A DNA stretch of 64,000 nucleotides, taken from NCBI RefSeq assembly GCF_003057875.1, contig NZ_PYXZ01000011.1, forward strand, positions 62,440-126,439. Reading direction: 5' to 3'. The notes under the pieces are model-generated. The model was not told the origin of the DNA. It saw only the letters and a list, made by a program, of their open reading frames with translations, and made no database searches. Origin of the DNA: Nocardioides currus (GTDB taxonomy: Bacteria > Actinomycetota > Actinomycetes > Propionibacteriales > Nocardioidaceae). Shown piece by piece: positions 44,366 to 52,250 of the stretch; positions within the stretch are counted from its first letter, which is position 1, and each line of letters opens with the position of its first letter. The position numbers and the translations under genes are program-made.

Positions 44366-44950
44366 ATGGCACAGTCGGACCGTTCTCCACACGCGATCTC
44401 TCCCCCACCGTTCCCCGACGGCCTCGACAGCGGACCGGTGACCCTGCGCCGCTTCTCCGCCTCCGACGCCGACTGCCTGGTCGAGGCCGGCACCGACGCC
44501 GACATCTTGTCCTTCACCAGCCTCGACCAGCTCGCGACCGCCGACGAGGTCGACCACTGGCTCGAGCGCCGGGGCAAGGAGGACGCGGACGGCACGGCCC
44601 TGGCGCTGGCGATCACCGAGGACGGTGAGGCCCTCGGCGCGGCCCTGGTGCTGCGCAGCGACCTGGCGGAGGCGAGTGCCGAGGTCGGCTACTGGCTGCT
44701 CCCCCGCGGCCGTGGGCGGGGGTTGGCGACGTACGCCCTGCTGGGGCTCCGGGACTGGTGCGCCTCGGCCGGCTTCCAGCGCCTGTCCCTGGTCACCAAC
44801 CTCGACAACGTGGCCACGCAACGGGTCGCTCGACGCTGCGGCTTCCAGGCCGAGGGCGTGCTGCGGTCCTACGGGTTCGACCGCTACGGGAGGCGCGAGG
44901 ACGTGCTGGGCTTCTCCTACGTCGTGCCGGGCTGCGAGGCCACGCGATGA
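44366..44950 (+). CDS. GNAT acetyltransferase, RimJ/RimL-like
   Basis: A 194-residue GNAT protein of the Acetyltransf_3 (RimJ/RimL) group. VTLRRFSASDADCLVEAGTD is the typical first strand and helix, AEVGYWLLPRGRGRGLATYALLGLRDW contains the acetyl-CoA loop, and LSLVTNLDNVATQRVARRCGFQAEGVLRSYGFDRYGRREDV in its parts is the conserved asparagine-dependent region. The acceptor is unknown, possibly a protein N-terminus. TAGGGT lies 6 nt before the ATG (leaderless). The stop overlaps the next gene start (ATGA). Confidence 0.92.
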   Translation: MAQSDRSPHAISPPPFPDGLDSGPVTLRRFSASDADCLVEAGTDADILSFTSLDQLATADEVDHWLERRGKEDADGTALALAITEDGEALGAALVLRSDLAEASAEVGYWLLPRGRGRGLATYALLGLRDWCASAGFQRLSLVTNLDNVATQRVARRCGFQAEGVLRSYGFDRYGRREDVLGFSYVVPGCEATR

Positions 44951-45879
44951 GCACCGTGTCGAGCGGATCGAGGACGCCCCGAGCTCGTCGGGGCTCCGGC
45001 GTCGACCTGGCGTTGGTGATCGGGGTGGGCGCGTCCACCGTGCTCGCCGTGCTGACCAGCCTCTCGATCCCCACCTCCGTCGTGCTCGGCCTGCTGGTCG
45101 GCCTCGTCGGCGCGACCACGACCCTGCAGATCGACACGCTGCTCCGCCTCGAGAAGCGGTTCTCGGCCGATGACTCCCGGCTGATGCTCCTCAAGGAGAT
45201 CGAACGGGCCCCGGAGATGCTGCCGAGCCTCACCGCCATCGCGGCCGCGACGGCCGAGGCCCTCGAGCGGCACGCCGACCACGAGGAGTTCTCGGGCGCC
45301 ACCCACGACACCATCGAGACCGCGCGCGCCCAGCTCGCCGGGCTCGCCGACGGCCGGATGGTCCTCGAGGACGGCAACACGAGGTGGATGATGGCCAGGC
45401 TCGCCGGCTGCCAGCACTCCGTGCTCGCCACCAGCGTCGACGGCGACCTGAACTGGTGGCTCTCCCCGTCCGGCCAGGCCTACCTCGCCGTGAACGCCCA
45501 GCTGTGCAGCAGCAACGTCGTGGTCCAGCGCATCTTCCTGGTCAGCCAGCACGACGCCGCCCTCCGCGACGTGCTCGACGCGCAGGTGCGCGCCGGGGTC
45601 CAGGTCCTCGTGCTGCACCCCACCCAGCCGATCCCTGCAGCCCTGATGCGCAACTTCGCGATCTACGACGAGGCCTACCTCGTCGAGGACGAGGTCAATG
45701 CGCTCGGCTCGGTGACGGGCTACCTCCACTCGCGCAACGTCACCGACGTCAACGACGCCGTGCGGGCCTTCGAGCGCCTGCGCACGTTGAGCCAGCCCTA
45801 CGTCCCCAACGCCGCGCCGTCCGTCGCCACGGCCACGCCCGCGCCGCCCGCAGCGGTCCCGAGCCCCTCGGCTCCGTAA
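44947..45879 (+). CDS. Membrane-anchored protein of unknown function
   Basis: A 310-residue protein. Two hydrophobic segments near the N-terminus (about residues 19-35 and 37-52: VDLALVIGVGASTVLAVLT, VVLGLLVGLVGATTTLQ) lead to a cytoplasmic part: a helical stretch, then an alpha/beta domain (WMMARLAGCQHSVLATSVDGD, VVVQRIFLVSQHDAALRDVLDAQVRAGVQVLVL) that resembles inactive phospholipase-D-like sensor domains, and an Ala/Pro-rich tail. No catalytic HKD motif is present. Start by ATGA overlap with the GNAT gene, so the pair is co-translated. I cannot assign a function. Confidence 0.75.
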   Translation: MSTVSSGSRTPRARRGSGVDLALVIGVGASTVLAVLTSLSIPTSVVLGLLVGLVGATTTLQIDTLLRLEKRFSADDSRLMLLKEIERAPEMLPSLTAIAAATAEALERHADHEEFSGATHDTIETARAQLAGLADGRMVLEDGNTRWMMARLAGCQHSVLATSVDGDLNWWLSPSGQAYLAVNAQLCSSNVVVQRIFLVSQHDAALRDVLDAQVRAGVQVLVLHPTQPIPAALMRNFAIYDEAYLVEDEVNALGSVTGYLHSRNVTDVNDAVRAFERLRTLSQPYVPNAAPSVATATPAPPAAVPSPSAP

Positions 45880-45979
45880 TATTTGCGGCCTGAGCGATAC
45901 GAGACGCAATAGTTTTGACTTCGCCGACGTTGAAGCGAGAGACTTTACGCACCACGCGTCGGTGAAAGGACTGCACGAC

Positions 45980-47839
45980 ATGACCTCCGGATTCCCCCAC
46001 CTCAGCCTCGTCGGCGAGCCCACCCCGGCCCTGGTGGCCGCGCTGTCCCACCGTGGCGTCCGCAGTGACGTCGTGGCCGCCATCGAGCAGGTCGACCTCG
46101 CGGGGACCGACGCCGTCGTGCTGCTCCCGGGGGCCACGGTGACGCCCGCCCTGGTCGAGGCCGTGCGATCGGGGCTCGGCCTCGTCGCCGTCGGCGGGGT
46201 CGATGGTCTCGACGCCCTGGGCCTCGAGGCACACCCGGCCACGCCGAGCTCCGGCCGGCTCGACCGCGAGGCCGTCGCGTGGCCCGCCATCGACCTCTCC
46301 GCCCGGGTCGACCTCGCGAGCGTGCCGTGGTCGACCGGCTACGACCTGCACGGGGTCGGCACGCCGCTCGCGGGGACGCACGAGGACACCGCCCTCGGCT
46401 CCCTCGTCCTCGACGCCGGTCGGGTCGCCGTCATCGGCCAGGACGGCGACACGCTGGACGGCGAGCTGCTGCTCAACGCCGTCCACCACGTCTCCCGTCG
46501 CGCCGAGCAGGCCGCCGGTGGGTCGAGCCTCGCCACCCACCCCGACTGGGTCGCGCTCAAGCAGGCCGTCACCGCGCTGCGCGAGTTCCAGGTCAAGGAC
46601 GGCTCCGTGCCCGAGGTCGCCGACCACGCACGTGTCGACGCGCTGGTCACCGAGATCGCCGAGCTGCTCCCGCGCCTGGCCCAGCACTTCCCGCACGACG
46701 CCGACTACCTGACGGCGCTCGTCAAGGACTTCGACGGCTGGCGCGCGGCAGGCTTCGGCGTACCCGACTTCCACGACTCCCTCGTCGTCTTCGACCCCGC
46801 GGGCGCGCGCGGCGACGGTGTCACGCACCTCGTGCTGTTCCCGATGTACACCCAGAACGGCTCGGCCGACCGCCTCTTCGAGGCCGTCCTGATCGAGCTC
46901 ATCTGGCCGGAGTTCGTGGCCGATCTCGAGGCGGGCGACTACTCCAACAAGCTGTTCCTGCCGATCCGCTTCATCGACTTCACGCCCGGCTACGACACCC
47001 ACTCGGCGGTGCTCTTCCCCGAGACCGTCGCGATGCGCACCGTCCCCGACTTCACCTGGGGCGGGATCTTCGCCGACCGCGAGGCCGCGCGTTTCCGGCT
47101 CGTGGTCTCGGAGGCCGCCCGCGTCACCAGGCTCGCGCTGCCGCCCGAGGTCAAGTGGATGCTCGATCACCAGTCCCTCACCGAGGAGACCTTCGTGATG
47201 TGGGACCTGATCCACGACCGCACGCACATGCGCGGCGACCTCCCGTTCGACCCGTTCATGATCAAGCAGCGGATGCCGTTCTTCCTCTACTCCCTGGAGG
47301 AGCTGCGCTGCGACCTGACCGCCTTCCGCGAGGCGGTCAAGCTCGAGGCCGAGGGCCTGCCCCACGCCCGGCTCGTGCAGCACGCGATCCTGCTCGACCG
47401 GATCTTCCGCTTCTCGATCACCGGTCCGCGCGTGCGCAACTACGACGGCCTCGGCGGGCAGCTGCTCTTCGCCTGGCTGCACCAGGCCGACGTCCTGCAC
47501 TGGACCGACAACCGCCTCACCGTCGAGTGGGACCGCGTGGCCGAGCACGTGCTCGCGCTCGGCACGGCCATCGAGGAGCTCTACTGGCGCTCGATCGACC
47601 GCTCCAAGCTCGCCCACTGGCTGGCCGCCTACGACCTCGTCTCGGCGACCGTCGAGCCCCACCCGGCCTCGGTCTGGGCGCAGGGCAAGCAGGCGCTGCC
47701 GCTGACCGGTCCGCTCAAGGAGATGACCGACCTGGTCCTCGACGACGAGTTTCCGCTGTCCATGTTCTTCGAGGCGCTGAGCAAGAAGATGACCGCGACG
47801 ATCGAGGAGACCGCCGGCATCACGGGAGCCGGACGATGA
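45980..47839 (+). CDS. DUF6421-like protein of unknown function
   Basis: A 619-residue soluble protein that I associate with the DUF6421 family, known to me only as a conserved actinobacterial protein. The first 170 residues are Ala/Val/Asp-rich and form a separate domain; the rest contains conserved-looking blocks VLFPMYTQNGSADRLFEAVL, FIDFTPGYDTHSAVLFPETV and WDLIHDRTHMRGDLPFDPFM followed by EELRCDLTAFREAV. The H-D-x-x-H and E-E-x-x-x-D clusters look like metal ligands, an inference. GAAAGGA lies 9 nt before the ATG. It overlaps the SDR gene by 4 nt and leads a three-gene operon; the AT-rich 100 bp upstream hold its promoter. Confidence 0.75.
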   Translation: MTSGFPHLSLVGEPTPALVAALSHRGVRSDVVAAIEQVDLAGTDAVVLLPGATVTPALVEAVRSGLGLVAVGGVDGLDALGLEAHPATPSSGRLDREAVAWPAIDLSARVDLASVPWSTGYDLHGVGTPLAGTHEDTALGSLVLDAGRVAVIGQDGDTLDGELLLNAVHHVSRRAEQAAGGSSLATHPDWVALKQAVTALREFQVKDGSVPEVADHARVDALVTEIAELLPRLAQHFPHDADYLTALVKDFDGWRAAGFGVPDFHDSLVVFDPAGARGDGVTHLVLFPMYTQNGSADRLFEAVLIELIWPEFVADLEAGDYSNKLFLPIRFIDFTPGYDTHSAVLFPETVAMRTVPDFTWGGIFADREAARFRLVVSEAARVTRLALPPEVKWMLDHQSLTEETFVMWDLIHDRTHMRGDLPFDPFMIKQRMPFFLYSLEELRCDLTAFREAVKLEAEGLPHARLVQHAILLDRIFRFSITGPRVRNYDGLGGQLLFAWLHQADVLHWTDNRLTVEWDRVAEHVLALGTAIEELYWRSIDRSKLAHWLAAYDLVSATVEPHPASVWAQGKQALPLTGPLKEMTDLVLDDEFPLSMFFEALSKKMTATIEETAGITGAGR

Positions 47840-48522
47840 CCGGCTGCGTCGTGGTGGTCGGCGCCGGCGGTGCCGCCGGCCGCGCTGCCGCCGAGGCGAT
47901 CGTCGCCTCCGGCCGCACCGTGGCGGCGGTCGACCTGCAGGCCCCGGAGATCCCCGGCTGCCACGGCTATGCCGTCGACGCCACCTCGCGCGACGCCGTA
48001 CGCGCCCTCGCCGCGCAGCTGCGCGACGAGCACGGCGGCGTCGACGGGCTCGTCCACCTGATCGGCGGCTGGCGCGGCGGCAAGGGCTTCACCGCTAACT
48101 CCGACGAGGACTGGGAGTGGCTGCGGACGATGCTGGTCGACACCTTGCGCAACACCACGCTCGAGATGCACGACGACCTGGTGGCCTCGCCGTCCGGGCG
48201 CGTCGTGATCGTCTCGGCCACGGCGGCCGCCAACCCGACGCCCGGCGGCGCCAACTACGCGACCGCCAAGGCGGCGGCCGAGACCTGGCTGATGGCGATG
48301 GCCGACTCGTTCGCGCGCAAGCAGAAGGACACCGGCCTGCGGGCCGCGGCGACGGCGCTGGTGGTCAAGGCCCTGTTGACGCCCGCGATGCGCGAGGAGC
48401 AGCCCGACAACGCCTTCGACGGCTACACCGACGTCGCCGACCTAGCCGCCGACCTGGTCCGTATCCTCGACGCCGACCCCGAGGAGATCAACGCGCAGCG
48501 GGTCGACCTCACCGCCAGCTGA
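47836..48522 (+). CDS. Short-chain dehydrogenase/reductase
   Basis: NAD(P)-dependent SDR of 228 residues. The cofactor motif is GAGGAAGRAAAEAI (G-x3-G-x-G variant) at residues about 9-22, VDLQAPE ends the second strand, the catalytic Ser lies in VVIVSATAAA, and the catalytic pair is in NYATAKAAAETW (Y-x3-K). The early VVGAGGAAG with VHLIGGWRGG is characteristic of SDRs found beside DUF6421 proteins. ATGA overlap with the DUF6421-like gene and a 16-nt gap to the aldolase-like gene place it in the same operon, so the three probably act on one pathway. Confidence 0.9.
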   Translation: MTGCVVVVGAGGAAGRAAAEAIVASGRTVAAVDLQAPEIPGCHGYAVDATSRDAVRALAAQLRDEHGGVDGLVHLIGGWRGGKGFTANSDEDWEWLRTMLVDTLRNTTLEMHDDLVASPSGRVVIVSATAAANPTPGGANYATAKAAAETWLMAMADSFARKQKDTGLRAAATALVVKALLTPAMREEQPDNAFDGYTDVADLAADLVRILDADPEEINAQRVDLTAS

Positions 48523-48538
48523 ACGAAAGAGACGCTCC

Positions 48539-49591
48539 ATGTCGCCGACCCTGCACGACGTGAACCTCCGCGCCTTCGCCTCCGACAACTACTCCGGGGC
48601 CCACCCGGCGGTTCTCGAGGCCCTGGTCGCCGCCAACGGCGGTCACCAGGTGGCGTACGGCGAGGACGTCTACACCGCCCGCCTCCACGACGTCCTCGAG
48701 ACCCACTTCGGGCGTCCGGTCGAGGCGTTCCCGGTGTTCAACGGCACCGGTGCCAACGTCGTGGCCCTCCAGAGCCTGCTCCCCCGCTGGGGTGCCGTCG
48801 TGTGCGCCCAGACGGCGCACATCCACTGCGACGAGGGCGGTGCCCCCGAGAAGGTCGCCGGCATCAAGCTGCTGCCCGTCCCGACGCCGGACGGCAAGCT
48901 CACCCCGGAGCTGATCGCCACCGAGGCGTGGGGATGGGGCGACGAGCACCGCGCCCAGCCACTCGCCGTGTCGATCACCCAGAACACCGAGCTCGGCACC
49001 GTCTACACCCCCGACGAGATCGCCGCGATCTGCACGTGGGCCCACGAGCACGGGATGGCCGTGCACATGGACGGCGCACGCATCGCCAACGCCGCAGCCA
49101 GCCTCGACCTGCCGCTGTCGGCCTTCACCAGCGACGTCGGCGTCGACGTCGTCTCCCTCGGCGGCACCAAGAACGGCCTGGTGTACGGCGAGGCGGTCGT
49201 CGTCCTCGACAGCGAGCGCGCCGCGGGCCTGCCCTACCTCCGCAAGCTCAGCATGCAGCTGCCCTCGAAGATGCGCTTCGTCTCCGCGCAGCTCATCGCC
49301 CTGTGGGAGGGCGAATTGTGGCGCGAGGGCGCCGCCCACGCCAACGCGATGGCCGCCCGCCTCGCCGCCGGCGTCGAGGGGCTCGAGGGCGTGCGGATCA
49401 CCAACCCCGTCCAGGCCAACGCCGTCTTCGTCGTCATCGAGGACGCCGTCGCCGAGAAGCTGCGCGAGCAGTTCCGCTTCTACGACTGGGACGCCGCACG
49501 CCACGAGCGCCGCTGGATGTGTGCCTTCGACACCACCGAGGCCGACGTCGACGCCTTCGTCGCCGCGCTGCGGGAGTGCCTGGCCGGCTGA
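48539..49591 (+). CDS. Threonine-aldolase-like PLP enzyme
   Basis: PLP-dependent beta-eliminating lyase/low-specificity threonine aldolase family, 350 residues. Seen: FASDNYSGAHPAVLEALVAAN, VFNGTGANVVALQ (PLP phosphate site), HIHCDEGGAPEK, the Asp in MAVHMDGARIANAAASL and the Schiff-base Lys in SLGGTKNGLV. All active-site residues are present, so it is likely active on beta-hydroxy amino acids or a related substrate. GAAAGAGACGCTCC precedes the ATG. Last gene of the DUF6421-SDR-lyase operon; the left inverted repeat of the AbiEi-like element begins 15 bp after its stop. Confidence 0.92.
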   Translation: MSPTLHDVNLRAFASDNYSGAHPAVLEALVAANGGHQVAYGEDVYTARLHDVLETHFGRPVEAFPVFNGTGANVVALQSLLPRWGAVVCAQTAHIHCDEGGAPEKVAGIKLLPVPTPDGKLTPELIATEAWGWGDEHRAQPLAVSITQNTELGTVYTPDEIAAICTWAHEHGMAVHMDGARIANAAASLDLPLSAFTSDVGVDVVSLGGTKNGLVYGEAVVVLDSERAAGLPYLRKLSMQLPSKMRFVSAQLIALWEGELWREGAAHANAMAARLAAGVEGLEGVRITNPVQANAVFVVIEDAVAEKLREQFRFYDWDAARHERRWMCAFDTTEADVDAFVAALRECLAG

Positions 49592-49605
49592 GGGCCTCGC
49601 TCAAG

Positions 49606-49670
49606 TTTCCCCGGCTCGCCGGGGAAATCCCAACATCACGATGCAAGCAAGCACCCCGAAGTCGACAACT
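49606..49670. repeat. Left 65-bp inverted repeat of a putative mobile unit
   Basis: Begins with a 22-bp palindrome (TTTCCCCGGC, TC, GCCGGGGAAA; 49606-49627) and continues 43 bp towards the AbiEi-like gene. Against the reverse complement of 50727-50791 it aligns without gaps: 22 of 22 in the palindrome and 30 of 43 after it. Left boundary of a unit about 1.19 kb long. Confidence 0.8.
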
Positions 49671-49758
49671 CGCCCAAGAAGTCGCTGTGCCGCGTCTCGT
49701 CTCCACAGGCTGCCGAGCCGCCGTTTCCACCTCCGCCTGGCGCGGGCACCCTCGCGCC

Positions 49759-50715
49759 ATGGGAACTGATCAACAGGTCGATCTGCAGGGCGTCATACGC
49801 CTCCGACGAGAGTTCATTGCCGAGGGCTACACGGACTACCAGCTCAGCCGACTGGTCATGGCCGGCGTGCTGCACCGTGTCCGACACGGCGCGTACGTCG
49901 ACAAGGAGCTGTGGGACCGGCTGTCGGCCGCTGACAGACACCGCGTGCTGAGTCGTGCTGTGTTGCGAACGGCTCATCCGTCATCGGTGCTGTCGCACGT
50001 CTCCGCGGCCGTCGAACGAGGTGTGCCGGTGTGGAACATCGACCTGGACCAGGTTCACACGACCCGCACTGACGGCCAGAGCTCGCGACGCGAAGCCGGC
50101 GTCGTCCACCACGTCGGAGACCTGGACGAGGCAGACGTCGAGATCATCAACGGCCTCCGCGTGACGAGAGCTCCGAGGTGCGCCGTCGAGGTGATCGCCA
50201 CCTCGACGACCGAGGCTGCACTCGTCGTGGTCAATGGGATGCTCAACTCACGGATGATGACCGGTCGCGAGCTGATGTCGGCGGTCAGGGAGATGAAGCA
50301 CTGGCCGTACACGCTGACTGCGCATCGCGTAACGGCGTTGGCGAGCGACCAGATGGAGTCGGTCGCCGAGACCCGCACCCTCTTCATGTGTTGCCAACAG
50401 GGCCTGCCCCGTCCCGAGCCTCAGGTGGTCGTGCGCGACGAGTGGGGTGACGTCTTCGCCCGGGTCGACTTCGCCTGGATCACCCATGGCGTCTTCCTCG
50501 AGTTCGACGGCCGGATCAAGTACGAACGCTTCCGACGCGACGGCGAGACGCTCGAGGAGTTCCTCATGCGGGAGAAGAAGCGCGAGGAGCGCATCTGCCA
50601 GCTGACCGGGTGGGTCTGCATCCGTATCGGGTGGGCTGACCTGGAGAGACCGGCGGCCACAGCTCGCCGGATCCGAGGCGTCCTCGACAGCCGCCGCGGC
50701 GCCATGGGTGCCTGA
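49759..50715 (+). CDS. AbiEi-like winged HTH with DUF559/Vsr-like nuclease domain
   Basis: A 318-residue protein. The N-terminus (about residues 10-75: FIAEGYTDYQLSRLVMAGVL, VRHGAYVDKELW) matches the AbiEi antitoxin N-terminal winged helix; the middle (VLSHVSAAVERGVPVW) fits AbiEi-type transcription factors. The C-terminal part has D237, EFDG at 248-251, K254 and REERICQLTGWVCIRIGWADL, the D-E-x-K pattern of DUF559/Vsr-like endonucleases. No AbiEii toxin is adjacent, so it is not a classic TA pair. Codons are less GC-biased than neighbours, a sign of transfer. It is enclosed by a 65-bp inverted repeat. ATG follows GCGCGCC with no clear ribosome site. Confidence 0.85.
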   Translation: MGTDQQVDLQGVIRLRREFIAEGYTDYQLSRLVMAGVLHRVRHGAYVDKELWDRLSAADRHRVLSRAVLRTAHPSSVLSHVSAAVERGVPVWNIDLDQVHTTRTDGQSSRREAGVVHHVGDLDEADVEIINGLRVTRAPRCAVEVIATSTTEAALVVVNGMLNSRMMTGRELMSAVREMKHWPYTLTAHRVTALASDQMESVAETRTLFMCCQQGLPRPEPQVVVRDEWGDVFARVDFAWITHGVFLEFDGRIKYERFRRDGETLEEFLMREKKREERICQLTGWVCIRIGWADLERPAATARRIRGVLDSRRGAMGA

Positions 50716-50726
50716 CTCCCCGCGGC

Positions 50727-50791
50727 AGTTGTGAACTTCCGGTGGTTTGCATGCCTCCAGAAGTTGCGGTTTCCCCGGCGAGCCGGGGAAA
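50727..50791. repeat. Right 65-bp inverted repeat of a putative mobile unit
   Basis: Mirror of 49606-49670. The outer end is the palindrome TTTCCCCGGC, GA, GCCGGGGAAA (50770-50791); the inner 43 bp start 11 bp after the AbiEi-like stop. The repeat ends 20 bp before the stop of the convergent Lrp gene. Confidence 0.8.
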
Positions 50792-50811
50792 CCAAACGAT
50801 CCAGAGGGCCC

Positions 50812-51264
50812 TCAGCCCAGGGAGCGGTTCTCGTACGGCGTCGAGAGCACGATCGTCGTCCGCGTCGAGACGTTGGCGGCGGCGCGGATGCGACCGAGCA
50901 GGTCCTCGAGGTCGCGCGGGGTGGCGACCCGGATCTTGAGGATGTACGACTCGTCACCGGCCACCGACCAGCACGACTCGATCTCGGGGATCTCCTCGAG
51001 GCGCTCGGGGTAGTCGTCGGGCTGCGAGGGGTCGATCGGCGTGATCGAGATGAACGCCGTCAGCGGCCGGCCGAGCTGCTCGTGGTCGACCTGGGCGCCG
51101 TACCCCCGGATCAGTCCGCGCGTCTCGAGCCGCTTGACCCGCTGGTGCACGGCGGAGGTCGACAGGCCGGTCGCCTTGCCGAGGTCGGTGAAGGACATCC
51201 GCCCGTCGTCCGCCAGCAGGGACAGGATCAAGCGGTCGGTGGTCTCCACGGCAGGGCTCGTCAC
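50812..51264 (-). CDS. Lrp/AsnC family transcriptional regulator
   Basis: A 150-residue Lrp/AsnC regulator. The N-terminal winged HTH (DRLILSLLADDGRMSFTDLGKATGLSTSAVHQRVKRLE in pieces) is followed by the RAM ligand-binding domain with a beta-alpha-beta fold (LTAFISITPI, VAGDESYILKIRVATPRDLEDLL). Such proteins respond to amino acids, so control of the nearby threonine-aldolase-like operon is possible but only inferred. The minus-strand TACTCT lies 6 nt before the GTG (leaderless), divergent from the exonuclease gene over 38 bp. Confidence 0.93.
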   Translation of the reverse strand: MTSPAVETTDRLILSLLADDGRMSFTDLGKATGLSTSAVHQRVKRLETRGLIRGYGAQVDHEQLGRPLTAFISITPIDPSQPDDYPERLEEIPEIESCWSVAGDESYILKIRVATPRDLEDLLGRIRAAANVSTRTTIVLSTPYENRSLG

Positions 51265-51302
51265 GGGCTCAGAGTAGCGACGAGTCGTGGCAGGATCCGC
51301 GT

Positions 51303-52229
51303 GTGACCGCCCAGCGACTGATGCTCCTCGACACGGCCTCCCTCTACTTCCGCGCGTTCTTCGGCGTGCCCGACTCCGTGCAGGCCCCGGACGGCACGCC
51401 GGTCAACGCCGTGCGGGGGTTGCTCGACTTCATCAGCCGGCTCGTCGAGGAGTACCAGCCGACCCATCTCGTGTGCTGCTGGGACAACGACTGGCGTCCG
51501 CAGTGGCGCGTCGACCTGATCCCCTCCTACAAGGGCCACCGCGTCGTCGCGGCGCGCTCCGGCGTGCCCGACATCGAGGAGGTCCCCGATCCGCTGGAGG
51601 CCCAGATCCCGGTGATCGTCGAGGTGCTCAGCGCCTTCGGGATCAGCATCGTCGGCGCCGACGGCTACGAGGCCGACGACGTCATCGGCACCCTCGCCAC
51701 CGGTGCCTCCATGCCGGTCGACATCGTCACCGGCGACCGCGACCTCTTCCAGCTCGTCGACGACGCGGCCGGGGTGCGCGTGCTCTACGTCGCGCGCGGG
51801 GTCGCCAAGCACGAGCGGATGACCGAGCACGCGGTGGTCGAGAAGTACTCCGTGCTCCCCCAGCAGTACGCCGACTTCGCCACCCTGCGCGGCGACGCCT
51901 CCGACGGCCTCCCCGGCGTCGCGGGCGTCGGCGACAAGACCGCGGCGAGCCTGCTCCTGACGTACGGCGACCTGGCGGGCATCCGCGCGGCCGCGGCCGA
52001 CCCCGAGTCGGCGCTCGGTCCGGGCCCGCGGGGCAAGATCACCGCGGCCTCCGACTACCTCGAGGTCGCCCCGACCGTCGTCGCCGTGGCCCGCGACGTC
52101 GACCTCGGCTCGCCCGACTGCTCGTTGCCGAGCGCGCCGGTCGACCCGGACGGCCTCGCCGCCCTCGCCGAGCGCTGGGGCCTTTCCAGCCCCGTCGAGC
52201 GGCTCACGGGGGTCCTGGCGGCCCTCTGA
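51303..52229 (+). CDS. 5'-3' exonuclease, PolA-like stand-alone domain
   Basis: A 308-residue FEN-family 5'-3' exonuclease without a polymerase domain, orthologous in position to M. tuberculosis Rv2090. Seen: LMLLDTASLYFRAFFG, CCWDNDWRPQWR, SYKGHR, the acidic cluster GADGYEADDVIGTLA, VTGDRDLFQLVDD and the helix-hairpin-helix GDASDGLPGVAGVGDKTAASLL. The acidic metal ligands are all retained. It probably aids RNA-primer removal or repair. GTG lies 6 nt after CAGGAT (leaderless). Its stop is 21 bp from that of convergent helY. Confidence 0.93.
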   Translation: MTAQRLMLLDTASLYFRAFFGVPDSVQAPDGTPVNAVRGLLDFISRLVEEYQPTHLVCCWDNDWRPQWRVDLIPSYKGHRVVAARSGVPDIEEVPDPLEAQIPVIVEVLSAFGISIVGADGYEADDVIGTLATGASMPVDIVTGDRDLFQLVDDAAGVRVLYVARGVAKHERMTEHAVVEKYSVLPQQYADFATLRGDASDGLPGVAGVGDKTAASLLLTYGDLAGIRAAAADPESALGPGPRGKITAASDYLEVAPTVVAVARDVDLGSPDCSLPSAPVDPDGLAALAERWGLSSPVERLTGVLAAL

Positions 52230-52250
52230 GGTCGCGCTGCGAGGTCGCGG

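Noticed and set aside
49606..49627. Palindrome after the threonine-aldolase-like gene as a simple terminator
   Set aside because: Kept as a possible secondary function, but the identical mirrored palindrome plus 43 bp of similarity on the other side of the AbiEi-like gene is not explained by termination.
49759..50715. AbiEi antitoxin of a type IV toxin-antitoxin pair
   Set aside because: No AbiEii nucleotidyltransferase toxin lies on either side, and the protein has a nuclease-like C-terminus instead of the usual antitoxin C-terminal domain.
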